Shown: in pieces, positions 46,798 to 60,639 of the stretch | Layout of the letters: every line of letters starts with the position of its first letter | Position numbering within the stretch: the stretch's first letter is position 1 | Assembly: GCA_964006375.1 (NCBI GenBank) | Contig: OZ023262.1 | Coordinates: 193,606,907-193,670,906, forward strand | Reading direction: 5' to 3' | Length of the DNA: 64,000 bases | Source of the DNA: Tillus elongatus | Lineage: Eukaryota; Arthropoda; Insecta; Coleoptera; Cleridae | Notes under the pieces: generated by a model | Database searches by the model: none | What the model saw: only the letters and a program-made list of their open reading frames with translations | Told to the model about the DNA's origin: nothing | Translations under genes and position numbers: made by a program

Positions 46798-47280
46798 TTT
46801 GTTCCCACGAGTAGCTAGGGAAAAACGTCGGTCCCCGTGGCAGAGCCCCGCATGCCCCGGGAAGGCTGTTGAATGCCGGAGTGCGCCAGGTGCTCCGGAG
46901 TTCGCACAGTGGTGGCTAAGCTACCCCTTAACCACGCAGTCCTCGGCCTGTGCTGTTCCGCCTTGACTTGGGGGGATTTTTATTGTGGTTCCCTTCCACT
47001 CGGCCAGCCAGTTAAGGCAAGCCCCCACACCCAGCAACTTCTTCCTCTGCAGCCACCGAGTTGCTAAGCACGGTCTATACCAGGCAGGTTTCCACAGAGA
47101 GCCGCTGCCCCGCCACACCCTAGAACTCCGGCAAAGGCTGCCGGTCGCTCCCGGCTGCAGCAGAACATAGGGCGCTCCTCCACGCTGTGCTTCCTGGTAT
47201 CTCCAGTTAGTCGCCTTTTACGACAGGATGGAGCTACCTTGGGCCAATTCTTTTATTTCGTCCCCGGACCCACAGGGGAC
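46798..47280 (-). promoter_or_regulatory. 5' UTR/internal promoter region of the R1-clade element
   Basis: 483 bp of GC-rich sequence between the (AAT)n tract and the ORF1 start, with no frame of its own. In this class the 5' UTR carries the internal promoter; no specific motif was identified here. Confidence 0.55.
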
Positions 47281-48919
<1,639 letters not shown>

Positions 48920-49370
48920 GTTTATTGATTCCTTTAAAATAAATTCATAGTACCACGAAGGCATAGAATCAGTCACAAAAAAATTGATGCAGAGATAAAC
49001 ATCTAAACAAACACAATATACAACTATACTATATAAACACAATCGACAAAACAATCTGATACAATAAAAACAGGCGTACAAATGAAAAGTTCGCAAAATA
49101 TACACACATATATACAAGAGATAGGTTTAAACAAAATGAAAACCGCAGAGTATTCAAACTTAAAATGCAGTACATACAAAATAATGTACAACCACACATA
49201 TAAATAAAATAAGACAAAGCAAACATATTTACAAATAAAAATGTGTGTATAAATAAAACAGTATATAAAGCATGCATAAAAAATACAAACGAATCAATGT
49301 AAAAACTACTGCAACACATTAAGATGATGGCGAAAACCAAAGAGTACAACAAAATACCTCAAAACTAACA

Positions 49371-52265
49371 TCAGTCAAACATCAAGTCACACATTGGGGC
49401 CTCAAAATATTCGCTGATGTTATAAATAGCCGTTTCTGAAAGATATTTATGCAATTTTTTTCTCAGTACTGGTGTTGACAGTTGTCGTGTTTCTAGAGGC
49501 AGTTTGTTAAATATTTTGATCGCATTATACCTTGCATTTTTTTGAAGTCTTGTTAATCTGGTATGAGGCTGCACAATATTTTCTTTGTCGCGCAGACCAT
49601 AGCTATGTTGCTGTTCATATGCACGAAAGAAGCTGTAATTGTCTCTTACAAAAGTAACACATTCTAATATATATAATGAATAGCAAGTTAGTACATTAAA
49701 GCATATGAAATAATTTTTGCAACTGTCCGATTGTCTTAAGCTAAAAATTGCCCTTAGATATCTCTTCTGCACTTTAAAAACATCTTCAACACCCACAGAG
49801 CCACCCCACAAAACAATACCATAGCGAAATATCGATTCAGCAAGTGCATGGTATGCTATGAGCGCAGCCTCCCTTGACACAAAATAAGACACCGATCCAA
49901 GCAAGTAGGTCACGCTTGACACTTTTTTAACCACCTCATCTATATGGTCCTTCCAATCCAGACGAGCATTCACATTAATACCCAAAAACTTGACACTATA
50001 TTGTGTCTTCACTGTAGTAGTCCCATCTAAGTTCACCTCCATCGAATCATCAAGCTTTGCAACAGGATTAAATTTGATGATATTGGTCTTTTCTATGTTT
50101 AGTTTAAGACCATTAGATAAAAACCACTGTTCTAAGCTGCACATTTCTTCCTTTACTCTGCTTAGTAAGCGATGTTGCTTGACATCTGATATTATGATGC
50201 ATGTGTCATCAGCATATAATGTACATCTACTTTTTAACGACACTGGTAAGTCATTGATGTAAATTATAAAGAGGGTGGGGCCGATAATTGAACCCTGAGG
50301 GACCCCCCTTAAAACTGTTTTATAATCAGATCTTATTGTTTCTCCCCTTTCTTTGCTAAAACATGATAAACACTGTTTTCGTTTCGTTAGATATGATTTT
50401 ATTAAATCAAGTGGTATACCTCTCACCCCATATCTCTCCAATTTAGCAAGTAAAATATCATGATCCACGGAGTCAAACGCCTTACTTAAATCTAAGAACG
50501 CACCCATCACCTCTGATCTTTCATTAAATGCTTCGATAACTTCACAGACCAGCTGATACATAGAACGTTGTGTTGTCTTCTTGGCTCTGTAGGCGTTCTG
50601 GATATCCGTTAAGAAATTATTTTCCTCAAAGAAACAGACAAGTCTTTTGTTTATAATTTTTTCAAATATTTTTGAAATATTTGGAAGTAATGCAATCTGT
50701 CTATAATTGAAAGGTTCAGTTGCAGTTGGATCCCCTTTCTTATATAATGCTATAACATCAGCTATTTTTAGTTGTTCAGGAAACTCACCATTTGACATAG
50801 CTACATTAATAATATGGGCAAGGGGTTCAGCTATTATATGTGCCACCCTTTTCAGAAGTACAACAGGAACTTCATCATGCCCTACAGAGCTGGTATTTTT
50901 GAGACTCATTATAATGTTAAAAACTTCCTCTTTATTGGTTGGTCTTAGAAACATACTCCCATCATGCGTCTGGACCCTCTGTTCTACACTCCCATTTGAT
51001 GTGACCAAATTTTGGTTTGCTCTGATATAGAGTTCATTCACTTCATTCAAGACTTGTCGTTCTGATCTACCATGTTTTGCATTTTCAAGTAGTGTTTTTT
51101 TCGGGGGTGGTTTTTTTCCGGTCTGATTTCTGATAAGCTCCCAAACAGCTTTTGTCTTATTCTCAGACTGTGACACAACTCTTTCATTTGAAAGTCGCTT
51201 TGCATTAGCTATCAATTTTTTTAAATGCTTTCTATAAGTATTATAGTCCTCTCTACTTACTTGGCCTCGAAGCATTGATGTGTACAGTTTCCTTTTCATT
51301 TGACATGATGTTCGTAATTCAGGTGTTATCCATGAATTTTTATAGTTTATTTTAGGTGAACATTCACTTACCGGAAACACTATGTTCATGTAGTAAACCA
51401 ATTTCTCCAGAAACTTGTCGTAAGCGACATTTGCATTATGTTCCATTATAATATCATCCCATGATTGATGAGAAAGCTGATCCAAATATTGCTCAAGTCG
51501 TGTCTCCGTGAAAACTCTTCTTTTCACACATTCATTTTTTACTTCGTGTTTGTGAAGCATTGAAATTTTCATTAACTGCCCAGTGTGATCTGATAGTGCC
51601 GTTTCAATGACTTGTGTTGTTGCAACAGAATGTACATTGACAAACATGCAGTCTATTAGGGAAGTCTTGTTTGGCGTAATTCTTGTAGGCTCAAATACAG
51701 TGTGAACAAAACCATATGACATTAGCACATCCATGAAACGAGCAACTTTTGTTTTCTCTGTTTTATTAGAAGATAGAAAATCTAGGTTCATATCCCCACA
51801 TAAGACTACAACTTGTCTAAAAATCTTTGTTTGAAGTGAATAAAGCACTTCGCACAGAACACATAAAAAAGACTCGAAGCTGGCTGATGGTGAGCGATAA
51901 ACACACATAACTACCATTCCTTCATCATGTATCTCCACACAGCTGCACTCAAAACAACCCTCTACACTCAGTTGGACCACCTCTCTTAGTTCAGTTGCCT
52001 CAATATTCTGGTCCACATAGATACACGAGCCTCCATGACATGATTCCCTACGTGAAAAACAAGACCCACAATTAAACCCATCTATTGGAATACTTTCGCT
52101 TTCGCGAAGCCAGTGTTCAGTAAAACACAATATTTCAGGATTTTCATCAAAAAGCGTTTCGATTTCCAATACTTTGGCTCTTAAACTTTGTATGTTTTGG
52201 TGAAATACTTTAAATGTTTTACCTGATAAGTTATTTTCTTCAATGTCTGTCTTAGACTCGTCTAT
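49371..52265 (-). CDS. CR1/jockey-type ORF2: endonuclease-reverse transcriptase, no AUG start
   Basis: The open frame begins at the ORF1 stop and encodes FKVFHQNIQSLRAKVLEIET, the usual first strand of the AP endonuclease, without any ATG before it; an ATG-less TTG at 52169 is only a nominal start. Counting from that TTG, GDMNLDF is at 125-131 and ALSDHTGQ near 191-198. RT motifs: NYRQIALLPNISKIFEKII (about 488-506), AFLDLSKAFDSVDHDILL (557-574), LRGVPQGSIIGPTLFIIYIN (620-639), LYADDTCIIIS (YADD 652-655). The frame stops at 49371 with the usual C-terminal helix. Expression most likely depends on -1 frameshifting from ORF1. Confidence 0.92.
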   Translation of the reverse strand: MDESKTDIEENNLSGKTFKVFHQNIQSLRAKVLEIETLFDENPEILCFTEHWLRESESIPIDGFNCGSCFSRRESCHGGSCIYVDQNIEATELREVVQLSVEGCFECSCVEIHDEGMVVMCVYRSPSASFESFLCVLCEVLYSLQTKIFRQVVVLCGDMNLDFLSSNKTEKTKVARFMDVLMSYGFVHTVFEPTRITPNKTSLIDCMFVNVHSVATTQVIETALSDHTGQLMKISMLHKHEVKNECVKRRVFTETRLEQYLDQLSHQSWDDIIMEHNANVAYDKFLEKLVYYMNIVFPVSECSPKINYKNSWITPELRTSCQMKRKLYTSMLRGQVSREDYNTYRKHLKKLIANAKRLSNERVVSQSENKTKAVWELIRNQTGKKPPPKKTLLENAKHGRSERQVLNEVNELYIRANQNLVTSNGSVEQRVQTHDGSMFLRPTNKEEVFNIIMSLKNTSSVGHDEVPVVLLKRVAHIIAEPLAHIINVAMSNGEFPEQLKIADVIALYKKGDPTATEPFNYRQIALLPNISKIFEKIINKRLVCFFEENNFLTDIQNAYRAKKTTQRSMYQLVCEVIEAFNERSEVMGAFLDLSKAFDSVDHDILLAKLERYGVRGIPLDLIKSYLTKRKQCLSCFSKERGETIRSDYKTVLRGVPQGSIIGPTLFIIYINDLPVSLKSRCTLYADDTCIIISDVKQHRLLSRVKEEMCSLEQWFLSNGLKLNIEKTNIIKFNPVAKLDDSMEVNLDGTTTVKTQYSVKFLGINVNARLDWKDHIDEVVKKVSSVTYLLGSVSYFVSREAALIAYHALAESIFRYGIVLWGGSVGVEDVFKVQKRYLRAIFSLRQSDSCKNYFICFNVLTCYSLYILECVTFVRDNYSFFRAYEQQHSYGLRDKENIVQPHTRLTRLQKNARYNAIKIFNKLPLETRQLSTPVLRKKLHKYLSETAIYNISEYFEAPMCDLMFD

Positions 52266-52271
52266 AAAAAA
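52262..52271 (-). other. Putative -1 ribosomal frameshift site (U UUU UUA)
   Basis: ORF1 codons end CCT TTT TTA TAG. The last T of CCT with TTT TTA forms the canonical slippery heptamer U UUU UUA immediately before the stop. A -1 slip continues ATA GAC GAG into the AUG-less ORF2. A downstream stimulatory structure was not evaluated. Confidence 0.65.
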
Positions 52272-53315
52272 GGACTCTGGTCTGGAATTTTATTGCTTTC
52301 CCACCTAAATTGGTATCTTCGAAACGCTACACCTTTTGGCCAGAAGCTGCTGTCATAGAGATTATCTTTATATTCAAACTTGACACCTATTTGAAAACAC
52401 TTATTATCTTTCCTCTCATATTTCGTATTTACTTGATTTACTACCAGATCATCTTGGTCTGTGCCGAGCTTCTCCACAATATACTGCTTGATATGCTCAG
52501 CTGTTGTAGCATCTGAAATGCGAGAAACAAAAAACCACGCTTTTTTATTTTTGTTTTCTTCTCTCCCCTTAAAGGCCCCACTGCCATCTTCTGCTGATCC
52601 AAGCTTTATAATCTTTTTTCTTTTTTCCTTTTTATGTTTGACCAGTGTATATCCATCAGCATCTACAACAGCGTGATGTTGCACCTCGGAAATGTCTTGA
52701 GTTTGTTTCACTTGGCTATTATTTGCTTTCTCATCATACTTGTTAGGGTTGATACTAACGACAGTTTCTAATTGTGTTACCTTATCTTGTTCTTTCACAT
52801 CAACTGTATTTAATTTATGAGAACTTCGGTTGTTTGGTTTTGTAACACCACTATAACTTACATGCCTTGAATCAATTTGTCCTTTAACACCATGTGTGCA
52901 ATCCGATGCATGAGTATTACTTCCTGGTTTGTTTACATTTGAGTTGGAATCAAAACATTTAATTTGTTGTTTTAAAGAATTAATAATTTCATCTTGTTGA
53001 CATATTATTTTGTCCTTATCCTTTAAAAGCTGAGTAAGGTATTTTATTTCAATCTGATAACTGATATTGACAGACGCCACCGGCGATTTGGGAATTTCTT
53101 CCAAATTAACATTGCCTGCATTTTCACCATCAACACCTTCACAACAGTTTATTGTCTTATCGTCGATTATAACGACATTTTTTAATATTTCCGCACATCG
53201 CGCGTGGATTAAAGTACCACATTTAATACATCTTAAACCTGATTTCGCAACAGATTTGCACCTTTTACATGGTTTCACTAGAGCAGTTTTACTAACGACC
53301 GTACTCTCGCTCGCC

Positions 53316-53317
<2 letters not shown>
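52262..53317 (-). CDS. CR1/jockey-type ORF1 with PHD-like zinc finger
   Basis: 351 residues from ATG 53317 (MASESTVVSKTALVKPC). Cys pattern CKRCKSVAKSGLRCIKCGT, then HARC and NCC (about 17-59), resembles a PHD-type finger as in CR1 ORF1. A coiled-coil stretch follows (LTQLLKDKDKIICQQDEI, about 95-120), then a low-complexity linker and a C-terminal RNA-binding-like fold (AWFFVSRISDATTAEHIKQY; YDSSFWPKGVAFRRYQF). It ends SPFL-stop inside a slippery heptamer. It should coat the RNA during retrotransposition. Confidence 0.85.
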
Positions 53318-53347
<30 letters not shown>

Positions 53348-54044
53348 GATAATGATAATGATAATGATAATGATAATGATAATGATAATGATAATGATAA
53401 TGATAATGATAATGATAATGATAATGATAATGATAATGATAATGATAATGATAATGATAATGATAATGATAATGATAATGATAATGATAATGATAATGAT
53501 AATGATAATGATAATGATAATGATAATGATAATGATAATGATAATGATAATGATAATGATAATGATAATGATAATGATAATGATAATGATAATGATAATG
53601 ATAATGATAATGATAATGATAATGATAATGATAATGATAATGATAATGATAATGATAATGATAATGATAATGATAATGATAATGATAATGATAATGATAA
53701 TGATAATGATAATGATAATGATAATGATAATGATAATGATAATGATAATGATAATGATAATGATAATGATAATGATAATGATAATGATAATGATAATGAT
53801 AATGATAATGATAATGATAATGATAATGATAATGATAATGATAATGATAATGATAATGATAATGATAATGATAATGATAATGATAATGATAATGATAATG
53901 ATAATGATAATGATAATGATAATGATAATGATAATGATAATGATAATGATAATGATAATGATAATGATAATGATAATGATAATGATAATGATAATGATAA
54001 TGATAATGATAATGATAATGATAATGATAATGATAATGATAATG

Positions 54045-54075
<31 letters not shown>
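53318..54075. repeat. (GATAAT)n array, right block
   Basis: About 126 hexamers, the same unit as the left block, next to the 5' end of the CR1/jockey-type element. Frames translating it are artefacts. Confidence 0.95.
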
Positions 54076-54077
<2 letters not shown>

Positions 54078-54985
54078 TGCTTTTATTGATAATTATCGTA
54101 AGAAGGTAAAAAGCCTTAAGGTTCAGCTACAATCTTCATTGTTTTTTATTTTATTAAATTATTTGCAGAAAATTAATTTAAAGTAGACCCTTTATGTGAT
54201 GCTTTGGTAGCAGTTTCAGCTATTTATTTAATTTTAAGGAACCAGATTACACTTATTATTTAACGTTTTTTTCAATTGGGCAAAGTTGAAGTTATTTATG
54301 GAGGAACGATGTTGGTAAGTAGTTTCTCCTTTCTTTGGACTTCTGTTAGGTGAGTTTTTTACAGTTTGCATTTCTAGCTCCGTTGTAGCATGTTTACCTT
54401 GCACAGAACCTCAAATTTACTTTAGGTCTCTTAACTGTATTGTGGAGTTGAGATCACAGCATTTGTCCGATGGTTAATGCATAAAGAGGTTCCACTAAAC
54501 ATGTTACTGAAATTTTTTTCAAAAAACGAACAATACGCTAATCTGCTAATTTACCTTTAAATGTTATTAATATTTAAAAAAATGGAAACAACGCTCGTGC
54601 CTAGAATAAAGTTATCTTCGTAATTTTAACTTTAAATGAAATTTCCTTCTCCCGTTTCGCAACCGTTCAACACCTTGGGCACAGAAAATAGAGGAATTTA
54701 CCATAGATATATATTATAAGTCTATGGAATTTACTTAAAATTGTCATTTATAATTGAAGGAAAATAAAACTTGTTCTAGGTATGCAACGAAAAATTCACA
54801 CAAAATAGAATAATTTCTAGATTCTAAAACCTACTGTGACGCTATAATGAAACAACGTTAAATGAGACGAAAACCATTTCAGGTTAAGGGATCGAAAAAT
54901 GTTTAAACAGTAAAATAAGATTTCGTACTCCAAAAAACAACAAGATTCTTATAAGGCGTAATACAATAGTGCATAATGATAGTCC
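54076..54985. other. No gene recognised
   Basis: AT-rich; no recognisable coding domain or repeat match. Confidence 0.4.
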
Positions 54986-54989
54986 ACGG

Positions 54990-55320
54990 CAACAGTACAT
55001 GTCATATTCAACTGACAAATTATTTTGATAAATGTCAGATCTACTTTCAAAGTGACATGTAAATAAGTATTTTGTTTTCTGACATTTGTAATACAAATGT
55101 AGACATGCTCTTCTTCTTACAATCATATTTATTTTTGGCCATCACACACTCATAGAGTTGGATACAATTTTAGTGACTTTTGAATTTGGAAAAGATTTCT
55201 TTAAACGAGCGCGAAGTAGGCCACGTAGAACCCATATCCGGGTTAGTTTCAGTTTTTATCTATTTTCATATATACAGGGTGACGCATTTCTAGGGTAAAG
55301 CTCAAAATATCCATTATTAT
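54990..55320 (-). repeat. Dispersed repeat: intact relative of the hAT copy 2 target
   Basis: The minus strand reads continuously through CAAATGTCAGAAAACAAAAT and ACTTATTTACATGTCACTTT, the sequence interrupted at 25557/27014 by the hAT element, with one copy of the 8-bp target. It also includes the family core (AACCCATATCCGGGTTAG on the plus strand). Confidence 0.85.
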
Positions 55321-55599
55321 ACAGGATATGATAAAAAATGTTATATGTTAATTATACGATGTCTAGAGCTGCATCTTATAAAATTATTTTTACAATCACA
55401 GGTGGCCCATAAGTCGCCGGTGATGCATTTTTTTCCTAATCGAACACGCCTTATATTGTTGCAATTTTTGCATTTTTCATCAAAAGATAATGCATGTTTG
55501 TAAGAAAATAAATTCGGGACTCAGCAAGTGAGTTATGCTAGCGATTTTTCATTAAATGTTTCTTTCGTTAGCTTAATTTGCTATTAACCTAAGGTTCAT

Positions 55600-55810
55600 T
55601 GGCCAGGAAACTAGTTTTTTGGGCACATTTTAGGTTTATTTTCGGAAGATTTTTGTATATTGTCAAACAATAAAGTTATTTTGATAAAATATGGTAGGTA
55701 CATTGTTTCTCCTATATAGGTTATACTGGTAACCAAATTTGATGCAAGCTTTCTTAAAATATATATATATTTCCTCTTAAAAATATTTTTATTAAAATTC
55801 ACTACCATAA
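55600..55810 (-). repeat. Diverged dispersed repeat fragment
   Basis: Plus-strand pieces GGCCAGGAAACTAG, TTATTTTCGGAAGATTTTTG and TGGTAGGTACATTG resemble the segment around 3630-3730. Weak similarity. Confidence 0.4.
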
Positions 55811-55844
55811 CGCCCTTGCTGCGTCCAGACTTTTTATGTATGAC

Positions 55845-57063
55845 CTAATCAGTGTTAGGGGATTGTTTGTAATACCGTAAGTATGTAATTTTTACAGTGA
55901 GTATGCCACGATCTACTGAGTCAAATGCTTTACTTAGATCGACAAATGTTCCGATAACATATTCTTTTTCGCTTAACCACTGTAATACATCCACAAGTGT
56001 GTCATATATTGCCCTTATTGTAGACCTATTTTTTCTGAAGCCATTTTGTTTATTTGCTAAAATGGTATTTTCTTCAAAGAAATTCATTATCCTACTGTAA
56101 ATTATTTTCTCAAAAATTTTTGAACAGTTTGGTAGTAATAGGCCTTTATGAAAAGTAACCGGGTAGATATCTACCGTTTACCAAATGATACACAGCTGGC
56201 TTTATGGTAAATGGATCCGGTGCAGTAATTTTCGAATGCTTTTAACTGCACGGTAACTAAATGACAAACGTCAAACTGTCAAAGGTTCGTCTTTGTTGTT
56301 TGATGACATTTTGGCTTTGAACTTTGAAGTAGTAACATTAATATATCAGTATGGATATTGGAAAAATTGCTTTAGTTAATGTTGTATCTTAAATATTAGA
56401 CAGCGATAGCGACGAAGAGTTATTAACAGGAGTTACGACTTATTATACATTAAAAAATTTATTAAGAATAATATAAAAATATATTTAGGCGCTTCTCTTC
56501 AACACTTAGCAATACTAGATACTTTACACTTTTACACTAATTACTATTAACATCCACTAAATGCCAATACAACACCTTCAAGTAAAGATTGACAAATGAA
56601 CGAATGAAAATCAAAAACCTTAGGGCCTTTAGGGTATTGGTATTATTATTTATTTACATCCAGTTTATAGGTTAGACTTTAGACAATTTGTATAGAGAAA
56701 TAAGTTTGTTCTCTATATAACTCAATCTACCAACTGTTTGGTTCGGTACACAAATCCTGCACCAGGTTGATGCACCGGGTAGATACTGCATATAATATTC
56801 GAACGATGGACAGAGTAACCAATAACATTTTCGAACGCTTGCAGTGTAACCGATATCTACCCGGTTACTTTTTGTAAACGCCTATTGATACCTGTCTGTA
56901 GTTTTTCAGCTCACCTAAATCCTCCATTTTCAGTTGCATCTCTGCAGTTTTAAGTTTTTCTGGAAATACTCCTTGTTGAATACCTACATTAACAATGTGG
57001 GCTAGAAGGAAGAATATAATCTCTGCAGTAAGTTTTAGCAATTTTACTATAATTTCATCATCC
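55845..57063 (-). pseudogene. CR1/jockey-type RT relic, split by a MITE
   Basis: From 57063 the minus strand encodes DDEIIVKLLKLTAEIIFFLL, then VGIQQGVFPEKLKTAEM and ELKNYRQVS up to the MITE at 56882. After it, SILLPNCSKIFEKII and then an open frame (56087-55845) with FFEENTILANKQNGFRKNRS and IGTFVDLSKAFDSVDRGIL. It ends in the palm; the YADD region is lost. Related to, but distinct from, the element at 48918-53317. Confidence 0.82.
56141..56882. mobile_element. TA-flanked MITE with AGTAACCGGGTAGATATC termini
   Basis: 742 bp. The left end GGCCTTTATGAAAAGTAACC is mirrored on the reverse strand by GGCGTTTACAAAAAGTAACC, both followed by GGGTAGATATC. TA lies on both sides (56139-56140 and 56883-56884), and the RT relic is rejoined when the insert and one TA are removed. 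There are further ATCTACC/GGTAGAT boxes inside. No ORF. Confidence 0.8.
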
Positions 57064-57213
57064 CATGTGCAATTTATATTATAACTAATTAAGTCTTACA
57101 TACACTTAATGAACATTATTCCAAAATATTTTGATAAAAGTTTTTTAAAGAAATTTCATTCTGTTTGTACTAAAGTACATGTGTAAGTATTTTTATAGGT
57201 ATACAATGTAGTA

Positions 57214-57573
57214 TGCGGCAATGGTTCCGACCGCAGTGTTTCCGTCAACACTACTCTATGTTTCTGCATAAATACTCTTGACAGTTAAACGTTACGTTAC
57301 GTTATGCGACAGCCAGCTGTCAAGAACTACGGCAACTATAAGAGACACCAGGCGATCTTTCTCCTTCTCCTCTCTACCAACCGCTACAGTGAACACACGT
57401 CCTCCACGCTCGGTCAGTCATCTGCTAGGTACTCGTGTACCGTTGTAATTTTCATTATATCATAAAGTTTATTATAGTTAAATGTATCATAAAGTTTAAC
57501 CAAGTGAAGTAATAAAGTTATATTAAATATTTACATATGGATTTAATATCAACAAGTGCAATTAACATCCATA
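57214..57573 (+). repeat. 5' LTR
   Basis: 360 bp beginning TGCGGCAATGGTTCCG and ending CATCCATA. It matches the 3' LTR almost throughout, with a handful of substitutions and a few indels. Confidence 0.9.
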
Positions 57574-58402
57574 TTGGTGACCCCGACATGGAGTATAGGC
57601 GCTGATTTTCTAGCAGAGTTTGCTTTACTTGTGGATATGAAACATAGACGCCTAATCGATACAAAGACAAACCTCTCTAAGACCGGTACTAACCCACCAC
57701 CCGGAATTAAGTCTAAAATTCAGTACTTCAAATTGCTACAACAATTTCCTGACCTTTTTAAGGAAACTTCTTCTAACAACCTTCCAGAGGTTGAGTTCTT
57801 CCATACTAAAAGTACGGAAGGACCACCTGTTACTGCAAAAGCTAGAAGATTGCCCCCGGAAAAGCTAGCTCAAGCAAATCTAGAATTCCAGCACATGATA
57901 AACTTGGGAATTTGTAAACCCTCCAAAAGTCCATGGTCAAGCCCCCTCCACATGGTGCAAAAAAAGGATGGCTCATGGAGACCATGTGGGGATTACCGAG
58001 CACTAAACGCTAAAACAATCCCAGACAAATATCCCATTCCAAATTTGCAGGATTTTATTGCCCAGTTAGAAGGCAACCAATTTTTTCAAAATTGGATATC
58101 ATTCGCGCTTTCCATCACATCCCAGTAGCACCTCAAGATATTCATAAAACAGCAGTCATAACTCCATTTGGGTTATTCGAATTTGTTAAAACCCGCATTC
58201 ATTCTTTGTGATAACGAACAGACAACTTTCCAGCCTCAGAGACATCCTAGTGAAACTGAAAGTGACAGTGAAAGTCCAACACCTAGTGAAACTGAAAGTG
58301 ACAGTGAAGTTCCCGTTCCCGTTCAAACTACACGCCATGGACGTAGAGTTCTATTTCCACGAAGATACTTGAACTAATAGCGTTGCCACTGAGAGGGGAG
58401 TA
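57574..58402 (+). pseudogene. Gypsy-type pol remnant (start of RT joined to pol C terminus)
   Basis: The frame holds the protease-RT linker and first RT block: ARRLPPEKLAQANLEFQHMI, PWSSPLHMVQKKDGSWRPCG and [21 protein letters not shown] frameshift near 58085 moves the continuation ([20 protein letters not shown]) to another frame, which stops near 58210. A deletion then joins the far C terminus, with an imperfectly repeated Ser/Glu/Asp block ending GRRVLFPRRYLN. Gag, the rest of RT, RNase H and integrase are missing. Confidence 0.82.
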
Positions 58403-58760
58403 TGTGGCGGTGGTTCCGACCGCAGTGTTTCCGTCAACACTACTCTGTTTCTGCATAAATACTCTTGACAGTTAAACGTTACATTACGTTATGCGACAGC
58501 CAGCTGTCAAGAACTACGGCAACTATAAGAGACACCAGGCGATCTCTCTCATTCTCCTCTCTACCAACCGCTACAGTGAACACACGTCCTCCACGCTCGG
58601 TCAGTCATCTGCGAGGTACTCATGTACCTTTGTAATTGTTATTATATCATAAAGTTTATTATAGTTAAATGTATCATGAAGTTTAACCAAGTGAAGTATG
58701 AAAATTATATTAAATGTTTACGTATGGATTTAATATCAACAAGTGCAATTAACATCCATA
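58403..58760 (+). repeat. 3' LTR
   Basis: 358 bp beginning TGTGGCGGTGGTTCCG, followed by the TAGTA duplication and a (TA)n tract. Confidence 0.9.
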
Positions 58761-58763
58761 TAG

Positions 58764-60600
<1,837 letters not shown>

Positions 60601-60639
60601 TATGTAAACAAAAACAATGGTAACTATTCAGTTGTTTAA

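Larger units (their letters stand above)
42239..47280 (-). mobile_element. R1-clade non-LTR retrotransposon in an (AAT)n microsatellite
   Basis: About 5.04 kb on the minus strand: 5' UTR 46798-47280, ORF1 46797-45428, ORF2 45431-42441, 3' UTR to 42239 ending in about ten A residues. Both ends abut (AAT)n. It is much more GC-rich than its surroundings. Target-specific insertion into rDNA or simple repeats is common in this clade (Waldo and Mino are microsatellite-targeting examples). Confidence 0.88.
57214..58760 (+). mobile_element. Internally deleted Ty3/gypsy-type LTR element
   Basis: LTRs 57214-57573 and 58403-58760, flanked by a 5-bp TAGTA duplication (57209-57213 and 58761-58765). Primer-site region TTGGTGACCCCGACATGG follows the 5' LTR; purine tract GAGAGGGGAG precedes the 3' LTR. 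Only 0.83 kb of internal sequence remains. Confidence 0.9.

Noticed and set aside
53067..54089. 340-codon plus-strand frame, mostly Met-Ile repeats
   Set aside because: Antisense of ORF1 joined to the (GATAAT)n array; no independent coding signal.
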